From NCBI RefSeq assembly GCF_932526225.1, contig NC_064044.1, positions 5,668,747-5,732,746 on the forward strand: DNA of 64,000 bases. The letters run 5' to 3'. The stretch is from Nematostella vectensis (Eukaryota > Cnidaria > Anthozoa > Actiniaria > Edwardsiidae). This document shows positions 11,401 through 22,100 of this stretch, one piece after another. Position 1 is the first letter of the stretch. The number at the start of each line of letters is the position of its first letter. A program made the translations under genes and the position numbers. The notes beneath the pieces were generated by a model, which ran no database searches, was not told where the DNA came from, and saw nothing but the letters and a program-made list of their open reading frames with translations.

Positions 11401-14400
11401 TTTTGATGTTGTTGAAGGAAATATTAAACATGCCCCCTCCTGAAGGCGACTTTAGAGCTGCTTCTTCCCCTACAGTTTCCGGGGGAGGCACGACTTGCAT
11501 GACTTTGTGCTGAACCTCAGGAGCTAATCGGAGAAACATTATCATCATCAACAATAGCAATTCTCAGATGATCATCATCACCATCATCATCATAGTCATC
11601 ATCATTGCCTTTATCAAAAGTATTATCATCATCATCACCATCAACACCATCATCATCATTATCATTACTTTTATCATTATCACAATTACCATTGTCAAGA
11701 TCATTATCATATAACAAACCACAATCACCACCACCATCATCAGAATCATATCACCATCATCATAACCACTACCATCACCATCGCCATTATCATTGCCACT
11801 ATCTCAATCATCATCACCATAATCATTACCATCAAACCATCTTGAACATCATCACCATCTCCATCACCATTATCATCACCACTACCGTCATCATCATCAC
11901 CATTATCATTGCAACCATCTCAATCGGAATCACCATAATCATTACCATAATATCATCATGACATCAACATTGTCAACACTGCTATCTAACGACCTAGGCC
12001 TTTTCCCCACAATGAATAATACCTTCGCTGTCATCCGTTTCTTCTGCATTGTTAGCGTCCTCTCCAATCAGTCCTTCAGTGGGAAACTATAACAGGATAA
12101 AGTCCAAGATTTCTCAAAGAGGGCACCAAACCATAAGAAAGGATTCTATTTCTTACAATCTTAGAGTTAAATATTCATGAATGTCGGCTGCCACTGCATT
12201 TTTCTAAAATTTCAAGGGAGGCCACTATCCAGGGAAGCCAGGCAAGCAGAAGAAGCAAGCAGAATTAGCAAGCATAAGAAGCATTGCCAGAAAAGGACAC
12301 TTACCAAAACTGAAGTGACATCTTCTCTTTTCTGAACAGCCATATGAGTCCTCCTCTTGCTATACTCCCTTCTTCTAGTCTACAAAAAAAGGAAAATGAT
12401 TTCTCGAGGAAGCAAACAGTCCAGAAGCAATGTCATGCAGGGCCATAGCAGGGGGTGGGGCACTAGGGACACGTGCTTCCCCCCCCCAATATTTGAATAA
12501 AATATACGGAAATCATCTGTAGGGGCGTGGCTGTGCCTCTGACATTTTCTTAAGGTTTTTGTTTCATGCCCCCTCCAATATTCTGAGGCCTGCTATGGCA
12601 CTGTCACTGAAACAGTCTGGTCTTACAACTTTAGAGATAAGGATGGAAATGCTTGTGTCGAATTTATGCATAGTCCCTGACAGTAGCCGGGTTCAAAATA
12701 GCAGCTGGCTGCCAGCAATAGCTTGCTGTTTTCTGGTCTTTGCCGGCTATTTATCTTTATTCCACTCTCATATTTTGAGTATGCAGGCTTTTTTTTCCAA
12801 CAAAATCAACAATACGGGCAAAATCTAGCAGATTTAAAAAAATTATTTTGAACCCTATAAGTTGTGCTTAATGTTGAATCAAGCTGTTTCACAGTATATT
12901 ATCTCTATAGTTGTGTTTGTGCTATAGTTCAGTATCTAAGCTACAAAGGTGGTGGTTGCTTTAGCCTACAAAATTTTTTAACTCGCAGGCTTTATACTGT
13001 ATATAATCTCAAATTTTCAGAACTTATTAATCTGAATACCTGCAATTCCTGAAGCCAGAACATCATTGTCTGCTTGTCTTTGGCCTGCAGATGGTAGTCC
13101 CTTGCTGGAGTACTGCATACAACAACAACAATAGTAACAACAATAATAACAATGAATCCGCCCTCCCTATCTTGGAATCTTTGCTCTCCCCGCCCAGGAA
13201 CTCCAGGATCTGTATGATCACATGAAAATTGAAAACATTAATAGTTATTTCCATATTTTATTCATATTCTCTCACCATATGTCAAACTTGTTAAGCCTTT
13301 CAGCAGTTGGGTCAACTTCAAATGAGAAGGTAGCATTTCCAAGGTCAATAGACCTGAAAAAAAGTTCACATAAAAATAAAACCAATTCCCTGTTTGGAGA
13401 TTTCGGTTTTGATTACACTGATTATTTACCCTAAAGGAACGCAGTCCTGTGGTGTCCGATAGTAGTATAACCTACATCGTCTTTCATCATAAACAAACCT
13501 TCAAACACAAAAATATCATCAGGAAATTGTCTACGCCATCTGTTGATCATGAAGCAAGAAAGCCAACAAAACATATGGTTCCAGTAAGTTCAATTACCCA
13601 TTTAATCACACAATACTATGGATCAAAATAATTAATTTTATAGATACTCACCACCTTGTTTTCCATGTTTTGATCAGTCCCTTTTCTAGAGATAAAATGT
13701 ATATATAAAGCACATTATTACATAATTGCCAACCTTGACAGCTCTAAAAAACGGAAGATTGTGCTTTAAATACAAGAACGGTATAAGAAATTACTGATGA
13801 ATTTCCCAGGAGATTACAGTAAATGTTATTTACTGTACATGTTACTGTGTAAATATTATTTACTGTAATGTCCTGGGAAATTCATCAATAATTTCTTATA
13901 CCGTTCTTGTATTTAAAGCACAATCTTCCATTTTTTAGAGCTGTCAAGGTTGGCAATTATGTAATAATGTGCTTAAAAAAAATTAAACTTTCTTTGAAGG
14001 CTAAGAACCAGGAGTCTCCCACGAAAACCTGGAGAGTTAGGTATGTTATCATTATGACAAGAAACAAGTAGACAAGAAATTGAATGAAGATATACCTCCT
14101 TGCTTGTTTAAGAAACCACAGAGCTTTGGTGTAGCTGATTGTTTCTGAAACAGAAAAAATTAAAATAAGAAATGTCACAAATTTGCCCACCTTGAATCAT
14201 CATATGACATCTTCATGTAAGCAATTAAAACAAAACTATAATCTTGACATATGATATAATCTTTATAAACAAGCATTGCTCTGACCATTATATTATACTA
14301 TACTGTAACTTGCCTCAAGAATTACCTAGGAGTTGGCAACTCCTTTATAGGGAGGGATGACAGGTTAGAAAGTTCATGTAATAGGTGGTTTGCTTTGGAT

Positions 14401-15803
14401 AGAAACCATATGCTAATGTAGAAACTGAGAACAAAGCATATTATCCTGTTACTATTTACATTAGCAGATGTGAGAGGATCATGTGAAAACTTGTTTCAGA
14501 TTTTGGTTTCTGTTGAGCACAGAACTGGATCATAAAGCCTTTGTCAGCATCTTTAAATATTCATAGTAACGCAGGCAGAATTAGGAGTACTCCCTTTCCT
14601 TATTCTCCTATTATCCGATAATTGGCTTGTTTTGAATTTCAAGCAATTTCCCTTAATTATTCACTCATTATCTGTTTATTGCCAGTTTGGTTCACATCTA
14701 AAGTGGATCTTGCCTAAAGCAGGTCTATCTGATGGGGGTAAAAAATCTTGTAACAAAAACTTTAAGTAAAAGCCTCACAGCTTTGGTTTTGGTGTAAGCT
14801 TACCTGACATTTTATTTATCATGTTTAGTGCTTCAAAGCTGCAGAAACTTTATGTATTCTCCAAAAAAATGTTATGGCTTTTTATGTAAATTTCAACCCT
14901 GTAAACATTTCCATGTAATTATCTCCCCCCCCCCCCCCCCCCCCCAACACACACACACACCCTTTTGAAGGTCTTGTAGCACTAGGAGTGTAGAGAAGCA
15001 ATGTAGGCAGCAGATTGTGGTTAAATTAGGAGTGTAGTCTCAATGCAGAATTGCAAAATTGTTCCAAAGATATTAAATCACTGCTTTCAAATAAATGGTC
15101 GCTAGAAAACTAGAACCCTCCCGCTTTGCCATATGAGAACTGCAAAAGCATGATTTGCCAAAAACAAATTTTATCAAAAAGTGGCTTTTGATCAATGCTG
15201 CGTAAAAAGGCAAACTAAGCACATCATGAAAGGGTCTAGATGGCCGGTGTTCAATGGTCCTTTTCTATGACCTGATTTTTGCAATATTCAGATCTCCTAA
15301 AAAACATAATTTGCAGTATCAAGGCGCAGTCATACTATCAAACCTGCTGTAAACAGCTAGGTATTTATTGCTAAGTTTCCGGAATAGAAACTGTAATTGC
15401 AAGCCCCCGCTGTCAAAACAAAGCAAGTAACTAAAATGGTTACGATACGGATACACTTCAAGGTCTATGCATTAGGAAAAATTAACCATGTCAACGATTT
15501 TCCCGTTTCAGGATCAATAGATTATCCAGAAAAATATCCATGAGAAAAGGAATTAACTCAATATACCGGAAGTTCATCGAAGTGCAAGAAGTGTACATGA
15601 CTCGCGCGCTCATAAAATAAAGGGTATCGAATTAAACTATTTTTGTAAATATAAGGTTCCACCTTTGATTTATCTAAAGGATCCTCTGTTGAGGTCGTCT
15701 CTTCCGTTGTAGTATTTTGTTGAGCTGTGGAATGCTCAATTTCTGGCGGAACTTGTAGAACTTCCCAAGACATCTCCATTTTGACTCTCGACCTGATTTG
15801 CAT
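2451..15803 (-). CDS. TBC1D2: TBC1D2/Armus-like Rab GTPase-activating protein, N-terminal 15 exons
   Basis: Exons in coding order: 15663-15803, 14096-14144, 13652-13685, 13430-13498, 13276-13353, 13040-13112, 12305-12379, 11382-11515, 10776-10937, 9224-9287, 8354-8403, 7949-7999, 7563-7653, 7162-7211, 2451-2550. All junction phases agree, giving about 407 residues. Exons 2-6 encode a PH domain, read as KLCGFLNKQ, then GLIKTWKTRWFVYDERRC, LYYYRTPQD, GSIDLGNATFSFE and ARDYHLQAKDKQTMMFWLQ. Exons 11-15 are charged coiled coil, including EEINVRQEVILNLHEVL and AVKDQVVVSLTNQ. In the family, PH plus coiled coil precede a TBC domain acting on Rab7 in endosome and junction trafficking; that domain would lie beyond the left edge. 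The start at 15803 is the first ATG in the open exon, and an ATG at 15779 is also possible. Exon 10 is less certain. TBC1D2 versus TBC1D2B cannot be decided. Confidence 0.88.
2813..3455. repeat. 39-bp minisatellite
   Basis: A 39-bp unit (CTTGCGTGACACTGTGACAA followed by GGGATCAAAATTGGTCAAA) is repeated about 16 times with substitutions. It lies in the intron between exons 14 and 15 of the TBC1D2-like gene, next to the 3' end of the LINE. Thirteen-codon open frames on both strands are by-products of the period. Confidence 0.92.
3480..7074 (-). mobile_element. Full-length-looking CR1/L2/Rex-type LINE in TBC1D2-like intron
   Basis: The element carries one uninterrupted ORF (3705-7070), a short 3' UTR and a 3' (TTA)n tail at 3480-3500. 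The six-base direct repeat AAGCTA at 3474-3479 and 7075-7080 fits a short target duplication. It inserted in the same orientation as the host gene, about 90 bp from exon 14. The open frame suggests a young copy. No ORF1-type gag protein is present, so it may be 5' truncated or belong to a single-ORF lineage. Confidence 0.88.
3705..7070 (-). CDS. LINE ORF2: endonuclease plus reverse transcriptase (1121 aa)
   Basis: This protein nicks DNA and primes reverse transcription of the element RNA at the target. Residues ~155-390 are an APE-type endonuclease with LNARSIRNK, ITETWL, LTGDFNIH, TLDLLIS and the catalytic SDH. The reverse transcriptase follows, with FKNLRPVSNL, QSAYRKHHSTET, LLDLSAAFDTVDHS, GVPQGSCLGPLL, the catalytic FADD box and LKINDDKTEFL. 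Residues 110-117 read DVSMNPGP, resembling a 2A ribosome-skipping motif. A hydrophobic stretch lies at residues 14-30. There are no internal stops. ORFs of this layout occur in CR1, L2 and Rex families; the clade call needs a tree. Confidence 0.92.
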   Translation of the reverse strand: MCGQTRKMAAKSGSPVFMIFSVLFCHLVFFNPDPKLSKIIAEPYMENQLLPSSCFRVVAVIDLGQLVKVSLSKFGFRKTRLSLSRWSKRGQTVLIVAGHDPPIDITIYSDVSMNPGPQHKNNLNHTKTKPKNLPRHYSNLVRVPLTEPAIVNNNRPQFMRCCVLNARSIRNKAPDFVDHICDSNVDIAVITETWLKPGDSAARIAATPPGYRLLDHPRSDRNGGGTGILARDSLVVKKARAGIYDSFEYSEWTIVSGSTRLRLLAIYRPPYSSSHPLTVSMFISEFAEFLESVVMTTEPLVLTGDFNIHVNIDSDNDAARFLDLLSSMGLQQHINFPTHISGNTLDLLISRTLDSSLIHDVRPGSYFSDHCIAFFAINISMPEFSRKKVSFRKVKAIDTTAFRSDLSASELCQDPPSETVQLVDCYNKTLAGLLDRHAPLKTKTVTVRPQVPWYSEEIREAKRVRRRAERKWRTTRSADDLASFKRHKNHVTYLLKEAKSAFLTDFVSQNSDNQGKLFRAVKDLLVEKNSLCFSDYADKSALANDIGKYFVEKINRLRDELDKGCSASENVQSGDLVNDCTVETVSLVPRMEAFKLLTEEDVRMLIKNSKCTSCCLNPIPTHLLKSCSEPLVSVITKLINNSLESGIFPDCWKEAIVVPLLKKQGLESIFKNLRPVSNLAYVSKLIERAVFNQTDNHLIQSALYPLLQSAYRKHHSTETALVKVANDILLNMNSQRVTLLVLLDLSAAFDTVDHSILLQRLTASFGIAGKALEWFTSYLSGRSQRVLFEGVTSDSFDLRFGVPQGSCLGPLLFVLYTSKLFEIVQAHLPDAHCFADDTQLYLSFDPNSETDLADSLDAMERCINNLRTWMYQDKLKINDDKTEFLVIGSKQQLLKVDNCSVRVGNIDIMPVSEVRNLGAWFDSHFSMSTHISKSCSSAFFWLHNIKRISQFLPRDKLEMVLHAFVTSRIDFCNGLLYGLPEREMGKLQRVQNAAARLLTSCKKYDHITPVLRNLHWLPVRYRIKFKILLITFKALQGLAPRYITDLIRIKNNARYSLRSNEGLSLMHPPGKMMKSFGDRSFSVAAPTLWNALPANLRTINCSIFYFKAQLKTHLFKLAFNT
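8596..9154. repeat. 20-bp minisatellite with 60-bp higher-order unit
   Basis: A 20-bp unit (variants of TGGCAACACCTCCCAACATG) is repeated about 28 times. A three-unit, 60-bp higher-order pattern alternates CCCAACATG, CCCAACATA and AAAACATG endings. It lies in the intron just downstream of TBC1D2-like exon 10. Overlapping His/Thr/Asn-rich frames are artefacts. Confidence 0.93.
11532..11962. repeat. (ATC)n-rich microsatellite
   Basis: An imperfect CAT/ATC/ACC trinucleotide tract of about 430 bp, in the intron between TBC1D2-like exons 7 and 8. No gene is seen in it. Confidence 0.9.
12438..12603. mobile_element. CAGNGCCGTAGCAGG-family MITE
   Basis: This ~165-bp element has inverted ends: CAGGGCCATAGCAGG on the left and, complemented, CAGTGCCATAGCAGG on the right. 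The interior carries a GGGGCGTGGCTGTGCCTCT-like block and AATATT-rich arms. Similar copies occur at 50360-50515 and 60952-61108, a partial one at 49058-49150 and a diverged one at 63216-63376. Confidence 0.7.
13708..13974. mobile_element. Foldback element with ~120-bp inverted arms
   Basis: The left arm (AAGCACATTATTACATAATT, then TGCCAACCTTGACAGCTCT and onward) is repeated inverted to the right end with very few mismatches. Only a short AT-rich loop around 13830-13850 separates the arms. It lies in an intron of the TBC1D2-like gene between exons 2 and 3, so the pre-mRNA could form a long hairpin. I could not define a target duplication. Confidence 0.8.
14926..14961. repeat. Poly-C / (CA)n tract
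   Basis: A run of about 19 C is followed by a short CA dinucleotide repeat, within intron 1 of the TBC1D2-like gene. Confidence 0.85.
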
Positions 15804-16131
15804 AACACTGGGGTCTAGGCTCTTTTCTCTCTCACATTCCACAGCCAACCTTGAAAAAATCAAACATCTATTTATATTTCACAAGCACAGCCTTGAATCT
15901 AATAAACTCTTTAGATAAAAATATAATTGCTAATTTATATTTTGCTTGCTTTTTTAGAATTTATGGTGTATCTATTCTGAAATGTAAAAATTTATGCTCT
16001 TCCTTCCTGTGGTTTCCGTTAACGCGTGTACTAAGACGAGTTGCGCAATATTTTCATGTTTCCCGGTTCTTGTGTGTAAACCTCGTGTGTGAAATCTTTG
16101 ATTATCGGCAAATTTCTACTGCAAATTCAAA
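15804..16131. promoter_or_regulatory. Shared divergent 5' region of TBC1D2-like and DDX21-like genes
   Basis: Only 328 bp separate the two divergent start codons, so both promoters and 5' UTRs must fit here or in upstream non-coding exons. No clear TATA box or CpG-rich block is visible. A plausible splice acceptor (TTTTTTCAAG, minus strand, about 15850) could join an upstream non-coding exon of the minus-strand gene. The bidirectional promoter is inferred from geometry only. Confidence 0.45.
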
Positions 16132-19100
16132 ATGGGTGAGAAGAAAAAGTCAAGAAAAGATAAAGAAGTTAAGGATGAAGGGAAAGAGATCCGAAAATCT
16201 AAAGAAAAGGTAAGATAAAGGTTTATTTACAAAGTTTTGCTAACACAGTTTAGAAAGCCATTCCACAAAAACACGTGTTTTGGTTGATGTAAAATCATAA
16301 AGGTAGTTATTCCATACGATTGCGTTGCTTTTCAAATAAAGAACGTGATCTCATCAAAGACCAATATTAGCTTTAGAATAATCGTGTTTTTTTTCGTATG
16401 ATTCCAGTGGATTTTTTGTGTGCCTTGAGAGTTTTCGACGACTGTGAAGAACTTCTACCCTTCTTTATAATCGAGTAACACAAAACTAGACTAATACCGT
16501 CTTTGGAGTCAATTCCTGATAGATTTCTTTATAAAGTTATTGTGCTTAGAGACACTTCACTATAGCAACTATAGCACTATCGCTATAAAAACACCCCATC
16601 CCCTAAAGTATGTCCTTGAAAAGAAAGACAGACTTGGCACTCAAATCTGAATATTGTTTACTAGATGTGATTCAATCTAGTTGGATATACAGCATTCTTT
16701 GAGGTGTATTTACATACTGTCTTGAGTTTTTTTCTGATAATGCTGATCTTGCTTTCTTTTTTATTGCTAGGTAGAAAAGAAGACCAAGAAACGTAAGCTG
16801 AAAGAGAGTGCAGAAGAACAACCTGAAGTTTCCAAGAAGAAAAAGAAGACAGCAAAAGATGAAAGTGAATTTGATGAAGGGGTACATGTATATTATAACT
16901 TTTGATCGCAAAATATATGTATTATAAATCAGGGCCTCTACACATAATACAGTACCAGGGTGATGTTAATTCTAAAATGACTATCATTTCAGAATGACTT
17001 TCACATCCCTTTCAGATCACAATCATTCATTCAAGTACAGAATAAAAGAACTAATTTAAGAATGACTTCTTGCTCCATAACCAATAAAGGGATTATTCTG
17101 GAATAAACAAAGTTTGGTTCTGCTATTCCTTGAACAAAATGCAAGAAATATGGCTTGGATAAGCTTGTTTCCTGTAGTGAAACTTGTGTCAGTATCATTT
17201 TTTGCAGAGGCCTTTAGAATCAATATTGATCTTAATCAAAGACAATTCCTGAAACTTGCACTCCTCTGAATCCTCCACCTGATGCTGCACAGGTTGAGCC
17301 AAGTGTAGCCCAAAGAGAGGGGGATTTCTCCAAATTCAGGATATCCCAAAAAACCATCGATAACCTAGAAGGTACAGTAATTATTTCTATTGTAGCAAAA
17401 TATTGCATGAGCTTTTAATAATATTTAGCTTTGTACTCTATTTTTGTATTCCAGATAGAGGAATCACATATCTCTTCCCAATCCAAGCAAGCACATTCAA
17501 CTATATCTTTGATGGAGAAGACGTCATTGGACAAGCAAGTATGTGTGCTTTTTAGTGTTATGTTGTGACTTGTAATCAAACTAATTTTTTATGATACCTT
17601 TTAAGTAAAATGTTTTTTTTTTACTTTTATAGGGACGGGAACAGGAAAAACAGTAAGTAATTATTTTTTTGCATTGAAGATACAGTATTATGAACAAATA
17701 ATATAAGAAAACACTTAAACACAGTAAAAAAACAGGTTAAACCTAATGAAGTCATTGTTTTCATGCTCTTTTCAGCTATCATTTGCTTTACCACTTGTGG
17801 AGAAACTTCAGGACGGAAAACTTAGCCAGAAAAGAGGCAGAGCCCCAAAGGTGTGCTTGCTGTTAATGTTATCTTAAATATAAGTAGTTAGCCTGATTTA
17901 TACACCTACACATCTCAGCTTCAGTTTAATGTGTATTAGGCATGATCAGAACAGGGGTGGAGACAAGGGTTTAAAGTACTACTGTAGAATTTGTAAAATA
18001 TTGTTTTAGAAAGAAATGGGCATATGTAATTGCTTTGTATTATATATATATATATGACTTAAAGCCATTAATATTGTATTTTACTTTTCTTAGGTACTTG
18101 TCATGGCACCAACACGAGAACTGGCCAAGCAAGTAGGCAATGAATTTGAAAACCTCAAGTCTAACTTGGAAGTGTACTGCATCTATGGTGGAATGCCTTA
18201 CGAACCACAAGGTCCGACAAGATCCTGTCAACCATTACACATTCCTCTGAAAGAATACTCCCTTTATCCCAGGAAGCTTTTCCAAAATTTAATTTTATAG
18301 GGCACTTAAAATTGTTTGTTTTTGCAGAAAATGCTATCAATTCTGGTCTGGATGTCCTTGTTGGTACACCTGGCAGAATCCTGGACTTCATGAGACAAGG
18401 AACTTTAGATCTTTCCAAGCTCAAGTAAGTACTGTGCCTTTTCAATATTTACAGAGCTTTTCTGTCCTCCCTGTTTCCTGCCACAATTTCTTTTCTAGTA
18501 CAAAGTGTCAAACATCATGGTAACCTCTTTTTCTGCATTAGACATGTCGTCCTTGATGAGGTGGACCGAATGTTAGACATGGGGTTTGCAGAGTCAGTTG
18601 AAGAAGTTCTGGCAGCGTCATACGCTGAGGACCGTGAGGACAAACCACAGACCCTGCTTTTCTCCGCCACACTCCCACCCTGGGCCGTCAACACAGCCAA
18701 GAAGTACATGAAAAAAGACAGGAAACTAGTGGACCTTATAGGGCATGACAAGCTCAAAACTTCTACCTCTGTGCAGGTTGGTAACTTTTGTGTGTGTCTG
18801 AAGAAGAGCTTACTCCCAATGCTTGAAACCTCCAAGGGAGAAAATGGTTCTGGTTACTTTGGATTTCAAGTTATTTTTGGGAGTAAGTACGCAGCTGCTT
18901 TGTCTCCTATTATCTTTGCTCTACAAAGGAGTTCTTTTGTCTGTATTTTTCTCGTTCTTTGTGTCGAAGTGCGGGTATTTTTCATTTGCCCAATCAAATT
19001 GCAGCTTGTAAGAGCTGCGCACTGACCCAATTTTGGGGAAGGGAAGGGAAAATATATGGAAGAACTTGAAATAGAAATCAAGCTGTTTATGGCAGGCTTG

Positions 19101-22100
19101 AGTTACAGTAGCAAGGTTTTGAGTTCATTGGAGTAAACTGTATTTTATTCAGCTCCTTGATTTTATTTTTATCTGAGAAATTTTAGAATAAACATCAGCA
19201 GTACATAATTGTTGACCGAGGTTGCTTACAACCTCACAACTACATGTTGTTTTTGTTTTTTATTGTTTGTCCCCCCGACTATATGGTTAATGAATCACCA
19301 AATATTAAATGTTTGAATATTTGCTCGGCATACAGAGTAGGCTCATCAAGGCAAAAAGTGGGGAGGTCCCCCTGCCCCTATGGAAGGTGTATGGATGGGG
19401 TGACCACATGTGTGTGGGATTATTTCTTGCTACCCTCTAATAAATGGCAGACGTGTACATCGATGATGTGACTGCAGAGGGCTAATTTCTCACTATCCCT
19501 CTTGTCCTCAGCACATGGCTATTAAGTGTCATTATACTTCCAGAGCATCAACAATTGGAGACATAGTACAGGTCTGTAACCTTTCCCACTCATTTTATAG
19601 TACAACATACATTATAATGGCCACTCATTAGGAAAGTTGGCTCCCATGTAGTAACCTTTGGTGTGATTTGAAACTTTTTTAGTATTGGCCAATATAAATG
19701 CCTCAAGGTTTTTGATTGATGGGAGGCACAAGGCAATTATAGGAAATCATTTGTGATAGTTCGCAAATATTGAAAACTGCAATCTCTCCCTTTTGCAGAT
19801 CAATACAAATCATTTTTGACTATTGAGCTTTTCCATCCTAGGTGTATTGCGGGGCTCATGGACGCACAATGATTTTCGCACAAACCAAGAAAGAGGCGAA
19901 TGAGCTCGCTCTAAACTCTGTTCTGAAGCAGGTATGTATTGTGTGTAAAATATTATTTCAATTGCCCTTCACCAGACAACTTGTTATTCAAGACATCCTA
20001 TTATAACAGAAACCTCTTTGTTACAGACACCTCATTATTAAATACATATCATTATTATAACAGATACTTTGTTATTACAGACACCTCATTATACTGTAAC
20101 AGATGTCTCGTTATTAAAGACCCCTCGTTATAAACGACACATTTTTATAACAGACACATTGTTTTACAGACTCCTCATTGTAACGGACACCCCATTATTA
20201 CAGACACCTCGTTATAACAGACACTGTTTAAGGGCCTGTTTACATGGAGATAGGGTCACCCTCCTAGTAGGGCCACCCTACCAGGAGGGTCAAAACATAG
20301 CCCTCTTTTACATGAGAACTCGACAAGCTAGGGCTAACACGGGACAGGGCTATCTTTAGGGCTCGGTCGCTAAGCTTCGTAAACAACAAAATGGTGGGAA
20401 GACATTCTCTATTGGAGTTGAACTCGATCTTTCTGTCTTTAGCGTCAATAGCTTCTGTTTTCCAATGCTATGGCCTCTTATTGTCGATCCTTCTCACTAC
20501 TTTGCTGCTCATTTGCAATATTCTCTGCTTGGAATCTTCGGAAATACTCGCCCGGTTGATACTGACGAGACGCCATTTTGTTGTATGCTTGATTTGGCGC
20601 GGAAATTCGAGTGCGGAACTACGTAACTTGACGTCATTTGATGCAATTATAGATAGCCCTACCCCTAGGGTCACCCTACTAGCGCGTTTACATGGCCCTA
20701 CCCCTACCCCTAGGGTCACCCTATCTGACATGTAAACACAACCACAAAAAACAATAGAGTAGGATAACCCTCCTGGTAGGGCGACCCTACAAGGAGGGTG
20801 ACCCTATCTCCATGTAAACAGGCCTTCACAGACTTATTATAACAGACACCTCATTATTACAGACATCTGTTATAATTGAATGGGCAGGAAAATAACACCA
20901 AAAGTACTTTTGTTATTTGTAAAGCTAAACTGCAGCCCCTAATCCATAATACAGTTGTAGCATTTGATCAACCTTCAACAAAAAGAAGTCAGTCTAAACT
21001 GAAAAAGTCCTTGTTACTCTAAAACTGTGTCTAACGAGAGGTATGGGAATTCCTCCGAGATCATGTTTTTTTCACTTTTTATCGATCTTTGCAAACTGAC
21101 ATTTGGTGATTCTCTCTCATATGCTTTTAATTTGCACAGGAAACCCAAGTGCTCCACGGGGACATTCCCCAGAAGCAACGTGAAGTGACACTCAAGGTTT
21201 GTATTCTTTTTATTTTTCCTAGAATTTATAAGCTACGAGCTTGTGTTTTTTAAGCATTTACCATAAAACTCTGTTTTTTTGGTGTGTAGGAGAAAAGTCA
21301 AGTAGTTTATGCAAACCTGTGAGTCTTTGCTTTTTTTTCTCGCAGAGTTTTCGTGAGGGGAAGTTTCGCTGTCTTGTTGCGACAGACGTGGCTGCACGTG
21401 GACTGGACATACCAGAAATCGATCTTGTTGTACAGTGTGAGCCCCCAAAGGTTAGTATTGATGCTACCATACACTATTAAATATGTCTTTGTGGTAGGGC
21501 ATGTTCCTTTGCCTCTGTTGAAATTTATTTTTGGCTTTGGCCTTTGAAGATTTCAAGTAAATAGAAGCAAGTTATTGCTGGATAAAAACACAGAGACACT
21601 AGTGCAACACCCCCTACTGTTGCCACTTGTGATTGAACTTACCTTCAATAGCCAATCCATCTGGTGAAGATTTTCTACAGGGAAAATCAGAACACAAAAC
21701 TTCGACACAGTACATGTGGTTCATGTGGACAGAGCAAAAAAAATGGCATGAAATTTTCCAATTCTCAATATATAACCTCAAGATTCCGCAAACAAGGAGT
21801 TCCTCTGACCAAATTCTTAATTCTACATTTTAAAGACATATAGAAAATGAAATTTCGATATTAGCGAGCAAAGTTGGCTTAATTTCTTAATTTCTGAGGC
21901 CGACTTCTCCCTAAAAACGAGAATTTATACTTTGATCGTTTAAAAATTGCAAATTGCACTTCAAGCCTCATATCTTGAAGACGAATCCATTAGAAAAAAA
22001 ACACTTTTTGATATGTTGGTTTACATAACATAAAGGAACCTCTATGCAAAAATTCAAGCTTACCGAAATTAAGATATTAGAATCGGCTATCATTATATCT

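Noticed and set aside
18561..19025. Single-exon helicase ORF extending beyond exon 9
   Set aside because: Only the part up to 18776 matches the family; the extension is intron read-through after a good donor.
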